NCBI RefSeq assembly: GCF_002954545.1 | Contig: NZ_MSCH01000003.1 | Coordinates: 682,001-746,000 of the forward strand | Source of the DNA: Psychrosphaera saromensis | Lineage (GTDB): Bacteria; Pseudomonadota; Gammaproteobacteria; Enterobacterales; Alteromonadaceae | Reading direction: 5' to 3' | Length of the DNA stretch: 64,000 nt | In this document: positions 19,950-28,736 of the stretch, one piece after another | Layout of the letters: each line of letters begins with the position of its first letter | How positions within the stretch are numbered: position 1 is the first letter of the stretch | Made by a program: the position numbers and the translations under genes | The notes under the pieces: model-generated | What the model was told of the DNA's origin: nothing | The model's input: the letters and a program-made list of their open reading frames with translations, nothing else | The model's database searches: none

Positions 19950-20843
19950 ATGCCATCCGATACCAAAACCTGCGTGTTTTGCATTGCCTCCCCAGAGTTG
20001 GCAACCGACATTCTGCAACAAACTGAGTATGAACATCCGAGTGTGAAAGAAGAAGGGTTTATGCATTTGTGTCAGCCTCACCAAGTCAGCGAAGTTGTAA
20101 ATACCTTTTATCCAGGTGCTACTGATTTAAAATTATTGGTGATTGATGTCAGTTTGCTTAATGCTCAACTTATCTATGAAGGTGCCGCAGGTGACTTTAG
20201 TGATGATGATTTGGTTCGCGCCTTTTTCAGCACAGAATCATTTCCGCATTTATATGGCGCTTTAAATGTAGATGCCATTATCGATGTGGTAAATGTGAAC
20301 AGATTTAACCAAAAGCCAATCCACCAAGATACTGTGGCTATGCTGCGTCATTACCGTTTTGAACGACTACCTGTTGAAGGCACTTTGTTTAAAAGTACCT
20401 GGCGTTCTAATCAAGAGAATACAAATGGTGATCCTGCTGGCACAGCTATGATTGGCCTTTATGCCAACGAACCGGATAGCTTATCCTGCTTCCATAAACT
20501 GGATTTTGATGAAGTATGGCATGCCTATAACGGCGACCCATTTACGCTGTATTTGTTATATCCAGACGGACGAACAGAAGAGATATTAATGGGCACCAAT
20601 CCAACAGCAGGGCAACATGTACAATATGTTATTCCGGCTGGTGTATGGCAAGCTGGCTGCCTGAATGATGGTGGCAGATATGCCTTATTTGGTTGCACTA
20701 TGGCACCAGGATTTACTGGAGCTTGTTTTGAAGCTGGATTAGCCGATGAGTTAATTAAGCAATATCCAGATAAAGCTCAGATAATCAAAAAGCTATCAGT
20801 AAATGGTCATGAAACTAACATGCCGCACGGCTTTGCAACTTAA
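19950..20843 (+). CDS. DUF952-DUF985 (cupin_5) fusion protein
   Basis: 297-residue soluble protein with two unrelated domains. Residues ~1-110 match DUF952 (EEGFMHLCQPHQVSEV, then LLVIDVSLLNAQLIYE and FPHLYGALNVDAI). Residues ~128-290 match the DUF985/cupin_5 family (MLRHYRFERLPVEGTLFKSTWRS, GDPFTLYLLYPDGR, PAGVWQAG, YALFGCTMAPGF). Each domain usually occurs alone. DUF985 has a cupin barrel, possibly sugar- or nucleotide-binding; DUF952 may act on nucleotide or glutathione-linked substrates, both undetermined. A strong ribosome site AAGGAG fixes the start. Confidence 0.82.
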   Translation: MPSDTKTCVFCIASPELATDILQQTEYEHPSVKEEGFMHLCQPHQVSEVVNTFYPGATDLKLLVIDVSLLNAQLIYEGAAGDFSDDDLVRAFFSTESFPHLYGALNVDAIIDVVNVNRFNQKPIHQDTVAMLRHYRFERLPVEGTLFKSTWRSNQENTNGDPAGTAMIGLYANEPDSLSCFHKLDFDEVWHAYNGDPFTLYLLYPDGRTEEILMGTNPTAGQHVQYVIPAGVWQAGCLNDGGRYALFGCTMAPGFTGACFEAGLADELIKQYPDKAQIIKKLSVNGHETNMPHGFAT

Positions 20844-20889
20844 GCTTTGTAAATTAGTAGTTAGCCATCCCTATATAATATCGGGCATC

Positions 20890-20919
20890 TAATGTCTGGC
20901 TCTTTTGAGTCAGACATTA
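20890..20919. terminator. Hairpin between convergent DUF952-DUF985 and selO genes
   Basis: TAATGTCTG at 20890-20898 and CAGACATTA at 20911-20919 form a perfect 9-bp stem that can be lengthened inside by GCTC/GAGT pairs. No T-run follows, so intrinsic termination would be weak; position between two convergent stops supports the role. Confidence 0.45.
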
Positions 20920-20949
20920 CGATGACAAGTACAAACAGCTACCCCAGTC

Positions 20950-22422
20950 TTAACTACTACAACTTATCGACAGCTCTTTGCCCCAATCTGGTGGTGTTGC
21001 TGCGTAGTTTTCAAACTCTGGCTGTTCGTCAAAAGGGTGTTTTAAAATTTCAAATAAGGTTTCCAACTCTGAATTATCACCCGCTTCTGCAGACTTAATT
21101 GCTTGTTGAGCTAAGTAATTTCTTAATATGAATTTTGGGTTTACTGCTTTCATTTTTTGCAGTCGAACTTGCGTGTCATCTTTTTCTAATAACAAACGAT
21201 GTTTGTATTTTTCCAGCCACTTACTTGCAGCGTTTCTGTCGATGAAATGATCAATTATACTGTCATCATTACTACCGTCGTAATTTGACAGTAAACGCCA
21301 AGAGTTGGTGTAGTCGCGTTTATCTTTTTGTAATAACCCAAGCCACTGACCTAATAAAATCTGATCGCCTTTATCGCTTTTTGATAAGCCTAACTTCTGG
21401 CGCATTAGGCCTGAGTATTCGTTGACTAAAATAGGTTCATATTGCGCTAAACACTCCATCAGCTGATCTTTACTTAGTAATCCAGAGAATGCTTGGCCTA
21501 GTGCTTTTAAGTTCCACAAGCCAACGCCTGGTTGCTCATCAAAAGCATAACGTCCGGCATAGTCCGAGTGATTGCACACATGTTTAGAATCAAAATCATC
21601 TAAAAAACCATAAGGACCAAAATCAAACGTAATACCCAAAATAGACATATTGTCTGTATTCATAACCCCATGACAAAAACCAAACGCTTGCCACTTGGCA
21701 ATTAACAAGGCGGTAGATTTAACCACTGCAGTGTAAACCGCTAGTGCTTTGTCCTGTATGGATAGCGCTTCTGCTGGAGCTAATTGCAAAACCTCTGTGA
21801 AGGTATAATCCACCAGCGATTCTGATAGCTCAGTATTGTTTTGATAGAACGCATATTCAAAGTGGCCAAAGCGAATATGGCTTTGGCAAATACGAATAAG
21901 AACCGCACCTTGTTCGAGCGTTTCTCTTTGAATGCCTTCTGATGTTTTAAACACGCCTAACGCTCGGCTAGTTGGAATACCCAAATAAAATAACGCTTCC
22001 GATGCCAAAAACTCACGAATACTACTGCGCAATACAGCTCGACCATCACCTGAACGTGAATAAGGCGTTTGCCCTGCACCTTTTAGGTGGATGTCCCAAC
22101 GATTAGAGCTCGTTTGTAATTCAGCTAAAAGCAAACCGCGACCATCACCCAAATCTGGATTATAATGACCAAATTGATGTCCTGTGTATTTCTGCGCTAA
22201 TGGCTTGGTGTTAGTTAAATTTGTATTACCACTAAACCAATTTAAGTATTCACTATTGGAGAATACGGAATCAGGCAACTCCAGTAGTTGAGCAACATGG
22301 TTACTTGTGATCACCCATTCAGGATTCGGTAACTTTGTTGGAGTAATAAAAGAAGCAAATTCGCTAAGTTGGTCGGCGTAAGTATGCTTAAGATTTAGCT
22401 GTATTTTGTTGTTGTCTGACAT
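20950..22422 (-). CDS. selO: Protein adenylyltransferase SelO (YdiU)
   Basis: Pseudokinase-fold enzyme that transfers AMP from ATP to Ser, Thr or Tyr of target proteins; in E. coli linked to redox defence and glutathionylation. Visible features are the GDGRGLLLAELQ loop near residues 88-99, the RSGDGRAVLRSSIREF activation-type region, and the CHGVMNTDNMSILG and FDFGPYGFLD metal-binding segments. The protein ends C-S-S; the C-terminal Cys is the position held by selenocysteine in eukaryotic SelO. 490 residues is normal. There is no neighbouring partner gene. Confidence 0.93.
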   Translation of the reverse strand: MSDNNKIQLNLKHTYADQLSEFASFITPTKLPNPEWVITSNHVAQLLELPDSVFSNSEYLNWFSGNTNLTNTKPLAQKYTGHQFGHYNPDLGDGRGLLLAELQTSSNRWDIHLKGAGQTPYSRSGDGRAVLRSSIREFLASEALFYLGIPTSRALGVFKTSEGIQRETLEQGAVLIRICQSHIRFGHFEYAFYQNNTELSESLVDYTFTEVLQLAPAEALSIQDKALAVYTAVVKSTALLIAKWQAFGFCHGVMNTDNMSILGITFDFGPYGFLDDFDSKHVCNHSDYAGRYAFDEQPGVGLWNLKALGQAFSGLLSKDQLMECLAQYEPILVNEYSGLMRQKLGLSKSDKGDQILLGQWLGLLQKDKRDYTNSWRLLSNYDGSNDDSIIDHFIDRNAASKWLEKYKHRLLLEKDDTQVRLQKMKAVNPKFILRNYLAQQAIKSAEAGDNSELETLFEILKHPFDEQPEFENYAATPPDWGKELSISCSS

Positions 22423-22588
22423 ACTTTTTATCCAAGACCTTAACTTAATTAAATAAAAGATTGATCTAACTTAACGAATAGAACGTTTATTACTAAAGAT
22501 GGTAATTCTCTATTCGACATTATCTTAATAGATGCTAGTTTATAGTGAATAACATCTTATAAATTTAAAACTTACATTTGGAGTTTTT

Positions 22589-22891
22589 ATGAAAAACGTA
22601 TTACTTATCACTTCAGCGTTAATCGCCTCTTTTGCATTCAATGCAAATGCCGCAGATATTGCAGCAGGAAAAGCGGCTTCTGCCGTTTGTGGAGCTTGTC
22701 ATGGCGCAGCGGGTATCAGCGTGATCCCTATGTATCCAAATCTTGCTGGGCAAAAAGAAGCGTATTTAGTTAAACAGTTAAAGGCATTTAAATCTGGTAC
22801 TCGAACTGACCCAGTTATGTCTGCGATGGCAATGCCGTTATCGGATGCTGATATCGCTAATGTTTCTGCTTATTTTGCTTCATTAAAATAA
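22589..22891 (+). CDS. Class I cytochrome c (c553-like), periplasmic
   Basis: 100-residue exported small cytochrome. The signal peptide ends with A-N-A-A near residue 21; the heme motif is C-G-A-C-H (Cys34, Cys37, His38) and the distal Met is probably in [11 protein letters not shown] near residue 80. Such proteins shuttle electrons in the periplasm, for example to oxidases. A clear ribosome site (TTGGAG) precedes the start. It stands alone. Confidence 0.9.
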   Translation: MKNVLLITSALIASFAFNANAADIAAGKAASAVCGACHGAAGISVIPMYPNLAGQKEAYLVKQLKAFKSGTRTDPVMSAMAMPLSDADIANVSAYFASLK

Positions 22892-22906
22892 CAAAGTTGT
22901 TATAAC

Positions 22907-22941
22907 AAGCGACTGATTTTATAAATGCCAGTCGCTTATTT
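22907..22941 (+). terminator. Intrinsic-type terminator after the cytochrome c gene
   Basis: AAGCGACTG at 22907-22915 and CAGTCGCTT at 22929-22937 are perfect inverses with a 13-base loop, followed by ATTTTC. It lies 15 bases after the stop. Confidence 0.65.
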
Positions 22942-23047
22942 TCATCCCATTAATTCTTCTTTAGCTCTTATTTAGTTCTTTGTTTAGTTCTTCATTTAAC
23001 CCGGTAAATACATCAATATCAGCTCAAAAGATAATAACAGCCAAAAC

Positions 23048-24850
23048 TTAATTATCGCCTGCCAAATGCTGTTCTATCACTTGTAAAAATGCTGGACCAT
23101 AACGTTGTAGCTTAGTTTCACCCACACCAGACACCGCCAAAAATGCTCTTGGATTAGTTGGTAGCTTGTTCGCCATGTCAACCAAGGCGGCATCCGAGAA
23201 CACCACGAATGGTGGTACATCGTGTTCCTGGGCGATAGATTTTCTAAGACCTTTTAAGCGAGCAAACAAGTGTTTGTCGTAATTCACTTTAGCTGGTTTT
23301 TCATATAGATGCGTACGGCCAATTCTTGGCACCGCTAAATCTAATATTTTTTCACTTTTTAAATACGGTCGAGATTTTTCTGTTAATAATAAACGACTGC
23401 CCTGACTAATATCCTGCTCGACCAAACCTTGATGAATTAGCTGACGCATTATACTTAGCCAATATTCTTGGCTTTGGTCTTTTCCTATTCCATAAGTGCT
23501 TAATTTGTCGTGACCGTGATCTTTAATTCGGACATTTTGGCTACCACGTAAAATATCAATTACATGACCAACACCAAATTGTTGTCCACTCCGGTAAACA
23601 CAAGACAAGGCTTGCTGTGCTAATAACGTTCCGTCAAATGACTTTGGCGGGTCCAAGCAAATATCGCAGTTACCACAAGTATGGTTGTTATATTCGTTAA
23701 AGTAATTCAGTAAGACTTGGCGACGACAGGTTTGTGCATCAGCTAATGCCACCATAGCGTTAAAACGCTGTAATTCTACTTTGGCACGATCTTCATTTGG
23801 ATTATCGCTGATCATGCGTTTAACTCTTGGTACGTCGGCAGAATCAAAAAACAATAAACATTCGGCAGGTAAACCATCTCGACCAGCACGGCCAGTTTCT
23901 TGGTAATAATTTTCTATAGTTTTGGCTAAATCATAATGCACCACAAAACGAATATTAGGTTTGTTAATTCCCATACCAAAGGCGATAGTGGCTACTACAA
24001 TTTCAATGTCATCACGTTGGAACTTATCTTGTACCGCTATTCTATGGGCGGTATCCCAACCTGCATGATACGCTTCGGCTTTAAAGCCTTTTGCTTGTAA
24101 TTTTGCGGTAATATCGTCAACCCGTGCGCGGCTTGAACAATAAACAATTCCGCAATTGTCCGACTGAGTGCCCAAAAAAGTTAACAACTGATTTAACGGC
24201 TTAAACTTTTCTTCAATTGTGTATCTCAGATTTGGTCTATCAAAGCTGCCAACATGAATAAAAGGGTCTTGTAGCTGTAACTGATAACTTATGTCGTGAC
24301 GAGTTGCTTTATCTGCGGTTGCCGTTAACGCCATAATTGGCGTGTTTGGAAAATTAGGCTTTATACAATGCAAACGTAAATAGTCTTGCCTAAAGTCATG
24401 GCCCCAATGGGATAAACAATGCGCTTCATCTATAGCAAATAAACTCACACCACAAAATTTAAGATGATCCATAAAGCTAGGCTGTAACAAACGCTCTGGC
24501 GATACGTAGATTATTTTGACTTCGCCATGCTGAACTTGGTTCAACACTTGAATTTGTTCTTGTCTGTCTTGCTGACTATTAATAAAAGCCGCTGCAATAC
24601 CAAGCTCTAATAATTGGTCTACTTGATCTTTCATTAGCGACAGTAGAGGCGTAACCACCACAGTAATATGGCTTTGTAACAGAGCAGGGATTTGATAACA
24701 CAGACTTTTACCGCCACCAGTAGGCATGAGCACCAAGGAATCTTGCCCAGCTAAGCAAGCATCAATAACTTCTTGTTGGCCGTCACGAAATGACTCATAA
24801 CCAAAAGTTTTATTTAACAATGACAAAGGTGTGTTTGCAGGTAATGACAA
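23048..24850 (-). CDS. recQ: ATP-dependent DNA helicase RecQ
   Basis: 3'-5' helicase for recombination and replication-fork repair. 600 residues, E. coli-like length. Walker A is PTGGGKS near residues 43-49; the DEAH-type box is DEAHC near residue 142; motif VI is QETGRAGRDG. The zinc-binding domain shows Cys residues at CRRQVLL and CGNCDIC, followed by the winged helix and a C-terminal HRDC domain (FLAVSGVGETKLQRYG). All expected domains are present. Confidence 0.97.
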   Translation of the reverse strand: MSLPANTPLSLLNKTFGYESFRDGQQEVIDACLAGQDSLVLMPTGGGKSLCYQIPALLQSHITVVVTPLLSLMKDQVDQLLELGIAAAFINSQQDRQEQIQVLNQVQHGEVKIIYVSPERLLQPSFMDHLKFCGVSLFAIDEAHCLSHWGHDFRQDYLRLHCIKPNFPNTPIMALTATADKATRHDISYQLQLQDPFIHVGSFDRPNLRYTIEEKFKPLNQLLTFLGTQSDNCGIVYCSSRARVDDITAKLQAKGFKAEAYHAGWDTAHRIAVQDKFQRDDIEIVVATIAFGMGINKPNIRFVVHYDLAKTIENYYQETGRAGRDGLPAECLLFFDSADVPRVKRMISDNPNEDRAKVELQRFNAMVALADAQTCRRQVLLNYFNEYNNHTCGNCDICLDPPKSFDGTLLAQQALSCVYRSGQQFGVGHVIDILRGSQNVRIKDHGHDKLSTYGIGKDQSQEYWLSIMRQLIHQGLVEQDISQGSRLLLTEKSRPYLKSEKILDLAVPRIGRTHLYEKPAKVNYDKHLFARLKGLRKSIAQEHDVPPFVVFSDAALVDMANKLPTNPRAFLAVSGVGETKLQRYGPAFLQVIEQHLAGDN

Positions 24851-25157
24851 AAGAATTTAACTATTAATGTGACACAAATGTGCAGGCATTGTACCATCCA
24901 TCAGCTGTCTTCTGTGAAGGAAAATTCACGTTATCTACAAGTTTGATTAGTCTGTAATTCTCTCGGCCTCATTTCAAGCAAGCCATCAGATTTAACATCG
25001 CTGCTTTAGATAAAATAACAGATCAAATAAAGAGCTAATAAGACAGTCACTTTTCCATTAAATTTGCTCTCAGATTGAAAAACATCTCTCTATCAGTCGA
25101 TGTAAGCAGTGCAAAATATGACAAATAAATAACCCCTAACTTAAAAGAAGAATGTTA
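24851..25157. other. Intergenic region between recQ and rarD
   Basis: About 307 bases between divergent genes. It must contain both promoters. I see no reading frame of interest, no strong dyad and no repeat in it. Confidence 0.6.
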
Positions 25158-26063
25158 ATGAATACAAATGCTAAACAAGGTGTACTTTTAGCTATTGCTG
25201 CCTATTTAATGTGGGGAATTATTCCAGCTTACTTTAAGTTGTTAAATTCAATGGTGCCAACTGAAATATTAATGCATAGGATAATTTGGTCTTCGTTGTT
25301 GTTAATGATCATTATTTCGGTAAAAAAGAATTGGTCACAAATTTCAAGTATCCTTAAAAAACCTAAAACCCTGCTCATATTAATTGCCAGTGCCTCAATA
25401 TTGGCCTTTAACTGGTGGTTGTTTATTTGGGCAATTAACAACAATCATTTACTCGACGCTAGCTTAGGATATTACATAAACCCTTTATTAAACGTAGCCT
25501 TAGGTATGTTCTTTTTGGGTGAACGGTTATCAAAATTACAGTACGCCGCTGTGGGTTTAGCCTTTGTTGGCGTTACTATTCAAGTGGTGACGTTTGGCTC
25601 ATTTCCTGTGGTTGCCTTTGCCCTTGCCATCTCATTCTCAGTTTATGGCCTTATCCGTAAAACAGTATCTGTCGACTCTGTATCTGGCTTATTAATGGAG
25701 TCATTATTACTAACAATTCCCGCCGTTTTATATTGGTGGTTTATGGTGCCAACCGACGCTAGCAATATGGCCAATAACACCATAGGTTTTAACTTATTAA
25801 TAATGGCCGCAGGTCTCATTACCACAGCACCACTTTTATGTTTTGTTGCCGCAGCTCGACGCCTAAATTATTCAACCATGGGGTTTTTCCAGTACATAGG
25901 CCCAAGCATCATGTTTATGTTTGCTGTGTTTATTTATGGTGAAAAAGTTGGGGAAGATCGTTGGGTTACATTCGGCTTTATTTGGACAGCGTTAATTATC
26001 TATTCCGTTGCAAGTATTTTGAAAATGAAAAAAGATAGAAAGAGTAACAAGGCGATTAGCTAA
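25158..26063 (+). CDS. rarD: EamA/RarD family transporter
   Basis: Inner-membrane protein of about 301 residues with ten hydrophobic segments, in the drug/metabolite transporter superfamily. N-terminal motif AAYLMWGIIPAYFKLL and internal LLDASLGYYINPLLNVALG match RarD (chloramphenicol-sensitive protein). Natural substrate is unknown. An ATG at 25152 is also in frame, but AAGAAG at 25145-25150 is better spaced for ATG 25158, so I start there. C-terminus is Lys-rich and cytoplasmic. Confidence 0.9.
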   Translation: MNTNAKQGVLLAIAAYLMWGIIPAYFKLLNSMVPTEILMHRIIWSSLLLMIIISVKKNWSQISSILKKPKTLLILIASASILAFNWWLFIWAINNNHLLDASLGYYINPLLNVALGMFFLGERLSKLQYAAVGLAFVGVTIQVVTFGSFPVVAFALAISFSVYGLIRKTVSVDSVSGLLMESLLLTIPAVLYWWFMVPTDASNMANNTIGFNLLIMAAGLITTAPLLCFVAAARRLNYSTMGFFQYIGPSIMFMFAVFIYGEKVGEDRWVTFGFIWTALIIYSVASILKMKKDRKSNKAIS

Positions 26064-26070
26064 CCTAGAA

Positions 26071-26367
26071 TTAAGCCTTAAACGCCATTGCGCAGGACTG
26101 GCAAATACAGGTTTTGTTTTTTAGCTCGTCTGGCACTTGTTGTAAAAGCTCTGGAGGAAATTGAATGTTTGGGTCTTGGCACCAGCAGGTGAGTTTCTTT
26201 TCTGCATCGCAAGCAGGGCGACTGTTTTCAAGGTAATTACTTTTAAGCTTACTGTCTGTAAGGTGATTGCTTAAAAGATTGCCACAGGCATTATCTTTAG
26301 TGCATAAAGGGCATAGTTGTGGGTTAACTTTCTGTACTGAGTTAGTCGTCATTTCGGATTTACTCAC
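26071..26367 (-). CDS. Cysteine-rich CWC family protein
   Basis: 98-residue small cytoplasmic protein with two C-x2-C pairs near the N-terminus (CPLCTKDNACG), a central C-W-C (LTCWCQD), and a C-terminal C-I-C-x2-C motif. This is the Cys-rich CWC family pattern; its Cys residues probably bind zinc. Function is unknown. It ends 8 bases from the convergent rarD stop and starts 34 bases downstream of the peroxiredoxin stop, which hints at co-transcription with it. Confidence 0.78.
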   Translation of the reverse strand: MSKSEMTTNSVQKVNPQLCPLCTKDNACGNLLSNHLTDSKLKSNYLENSRPACDAEKKLTCWCQDPNIQFPPELLQQVPDELKNKTCICQSCAMAFKA

Positions 26368-26400
26368 TATGCCTCTTTATGCTCTAGCTGGCTTAAACGA

Positions 26401-26874
26401 TTAAAGCGCCGCTAAAATTGTTTCCGCGTCGCTTACTTCAAACTCTTTAGGTTCTTCGACGTTTAACACTTGCACCATACCGTCTTCAACAACCATAGCG
26501 TAACGACGAGAACGAGTGCCACCGAAAATTCCGGTTTCAGCTTCTAATCCAATTTCTTTAGTAAAATCAGCGCCGCCGTCTGCAAGCATAATAATGTTTT
26601 CAGCGTTTTGGCTTTTACCCCAGGCATCCATAACAAATGCATCGTTTACTGATAAACAAATTATTGTGTCGACGCCTTTTTCAGCAAATTTTTCATAGTT
26701 AACAACATAACCTGGAAGGTGGCTGTTTGAACATGTAGGAGTAAATGCTCCTGGCACTGCAAACATAACCACTTTTTTACCAGCAAATAATTCTTCCGTA
26801 GTAGCGGTGATCATTTCACCATCAACAAAATATTGAAACTGCACACTCGGTAGCTTAGTGTTTACTTCTATCAT
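26401..26874 (-). CDS. Prx5-type peroxiredoxin
   Basis: Thiol peroxidase that reduces hydrogen peroxide and organic hydroperoxides. About 157 residues. The peroxidatic Cys lies in PGAFTPTCSNSHLPG (Cys48), the Prx5/AhpC-TSA hallmark. It has no C-terminal glutaredoxin domain, so an external thiol reductant is needed; no partner is adjacent. Two ATGs are tandem; the second (26874) has better spacing to AGGA, so I use it. Confidence 0.93.
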   Translation of the reverse strand: MIEVNTKLPSVQFQYFVDGEMITATTEELFAGKKVVMFAVPGAFTPTCSNSHLPGYVVNYEKFAEKGVDTIICLSVNDAFVMDAWGKSQNAENIIMLADGGADFTKEIGLEAETGIFGGTRSRRYAMVVEDGMVQVLNVEEPKEFEVSDAETILAAL

Positions 26875-27057
26875 CATAATTCCTGTATTTTTCTTATTTT
26901 CGCGGATTATTCTTAAGCGAATTTGGCTTCCTAAACCTACATAATAACCACAATATAAATTGCATTTATTTTATCGGTAAAGCCAAATATTTGCGGATTA
27001 TAACCTATTTTGGTGTTAGATAGGATCTGATAAAGATAAATAACATTAACAACCCGT

Positions 27058-27873
27058 CTATGCCATGGCAGCATTGACGTACACATCAAATCGATTTTTC
27101 TTAGTCTTAATTTGTGTACTCGGTTGTTGGTTATTTAAAAACGGAGCGTAATCTGGGCGTTTAACCACTACACGTTTTTGAGCTAACTGAATTGCATTTG
27201 GTAACAGCTCGTCTGCATCATCGTCTGTTCCAACAAAAGTTTGGAACAGAGCCATATCTTTCTTAACCGCTGCCGATTTTTCACGATGTGGAAACATTGG
27301 ATCTAAATACACAACATCAACCAACTGTTTTTCAGCAAGCGCATCCGTTAAGGCTTGTTGTGCTGGCGCATTAATTACCGTCATGCGTTCGTCAAACCAG
27401 GGTAAGTGAGACGAGGTTTTTGCTCGGCGAAAGCCGTCGATCAACAAGGCGTAAATCGGCTGCTGTCGCTCCACTAAAGTAACGTTACATCCTAAAGACG
27501 CTAATACAAAGGCGTCTTTCCCCATGCCAGCGGTTGCATCGAATACGTGTAATGATTTTTTGGCTAAATCTATTTTATTTAACCCAACAGCTTTAGCGAT
27601 AGCTTGGTTTTTACCGCCACCAAACTTTTGCCTATGAGCGCTTGCGCCCTCAGCAAAATCAACAAAGATTTTGGTTTTACTGTCGCGAGTTAAAAACAAT
27701 TTACCGTCATCAAAGGCGGCAAAAAGCTGATTATCTGTTGGCGCTTTGTTTGTCATGTTCCAACCGAACGACTCAGCTAATTCTATGATCTCAAGTGGAG
27801 CTGCACGCCAATTTACAAATTGTATGATGTCGGATTGTTCTGGGTTATTTAGCTCAGATGATTTATCTGCCAT
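27058..27873 (-). CDS. rsmJ: 16S rRNA (guanine(1516)-N(2))-methyltransferase
   Basis: SAM-dependent methyltransferase acting on 16S rRNA G1516. The SAM-binding D-A-T-A-G-M-G-K-D-A-F loop is seen near residues 112-122, and VVYLDPMFPHR is the DPPY-like catalytic motif. A start at 27909 would give 283 residues and overlap the glycosylase gene by 29 bases; the ATG at 27871-27873 follows that gene's stop by 7 bases with an AGGT upstream and gives 271 residues, closer to E. coli (250). I chose the shorter. Confidence 0.93.
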   Translation of the reverse strand: MADKSSELNNPEQSDIIQFVNWRAAPLEIIELAESFGWNMTNKAPTDNQLFAAFDDGKLFLTRDSKTKIFVDFAEGASAHRQKFGGGKNQAIAKAVGLNKIDLAKKSLHVFDATAGMGKDAFVLASLGCNVTLVERQQPIYALLIDGFRRAKTSSHLPWFDERMTVINAPAQQALTDALAEKQLVDVVYLDPMFPHREKSAAVKKDMALFQTFVGTDDDADELLPNAIQLAQKRVVVKRPDYAPFLNNQQPSTQIKTKKNRFDVYVNAAMA

Positions 27874-27880
27874 TGCGGAT

Positions 27881-28600
27881 TTACCTACCATTGGTATCAA
27901 CGCCAACAAAGTTATCGCCCACGGAATACGACAAAACTCGACTTAATGCTTGATACGAATAGCCTGTCTTCTGCTGCCAAACATCAAAGCAATCTTGTAT
28001 GCTTTTTTGGCTTTTCTTACTGCTAACACCACCGTCGATATGTTTATACGCTCTAAAATACGCTTCATTGTCCTGACTAATTAAAAAGGTATCGACACCT
28101 AAACGACGCAAAGCATAAGGTCCGGTGTTTCCGCCTAACCGTGAACCATGTTTTTTAAGGTACGCCCATAATCCAATAACATCTTGAGCTGGCCAATTCG
28201 CGATAAACTGACCAAACGAGCCATGCTCTGCAGCAATTTCAAAGATCATTTGTGCGTTATCTTTAATGGTCATGACTTTTTTACCGTTGCGAATAATGCG
28301 TTCGTCTTTGCATTTAGCTTCCCACATTTCGTCCGGCATCATTAACATTTTTTCAATGTCGAAATTAAAAAACACCTCTTCAAAACCAGCCCATTTATTT
28401 TCAACCACGCGCCAAACAAAGCCACTTTGGAATATCTGTTTGGTAAAGGCAGCCAACCACATAGAGTCTGGTATTTGGGCAATTTCATCTTTGTTAAAAG
28501 TATGTCCTGCCATATCCAATACAAAATCTTCACTGCCTTTACGTTCAGAGGCGCGTTTGAGAATGTCGGTAAAAGGTTCTAGGTTTTTAATTTCAGTCAT
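27881..28600 (-). CDS. Divergent DNA-3-methyladenine glycosylase I-like protein
   Basis: 239-residue protein related to the Tag family of alkylation-repair glycosylases, which remove 3-methyladenine from DNA. Shared pattern includes the FTKQIFQSGFVWRVVENK helix (Tag has a QQAGLSW-type helix), the FDIEKM segment, and I-I-R-N-G-K-K near residue 100. It lacks the N-terminal Cys/His zinc ligands of E. coli Tag, so it belongs to a separate branch. Catalytic specificity is not proven. It is directly followed by rsmJ, probably in one transcript. Confidence 0.75.
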   Translation of the reverse strand: MTEIKNLEPFTDILKRASERKGSEDFVLDMAGHTFNKDEIAQIPDSMWLAAFTKQIFQSGFVWRVVENKWAGFEEVFFNFDIEKMLMMPDEMWEAKCKDERIIRNGKKVMTIKDNAQMIFEIAAEHGSFGQFIANWPAQDVIGLWAYLKKHGSRLGGNTGPYALRRLGVDTFLISQDNEAYFRAYKHIDGGVSSKKSQKSIQDCFDVWQQKTGYSYQALSRVLSYSVGDNFVGVDTNGR

Positions 28601-28633
28601 ATTTTTTGATCAATTTAGTCGCGTGTGAAATGC

Positions 28634-28658
28634 AAAACTCCCACCTTGAGTGTGGGAG
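28634..28658 (-). terminator. Terminator of prlC
   Basis: On the minus strand CTCCCAC and GTGGGAG (genomic 28652-28658 and 28638-28644) form a 7-bp GC-rich stem with a 7-base loop, followed by TTTT. It lies between prlC and the glycosylase gene. Confidence 0.7.
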
Positions 28659-28736
28659 CTAATACACTACATAATTATATGAATAACTATCAAAGTCACT
28701 CTATAAATATTAAAGCGTTATTTTACAGGGCTATAT

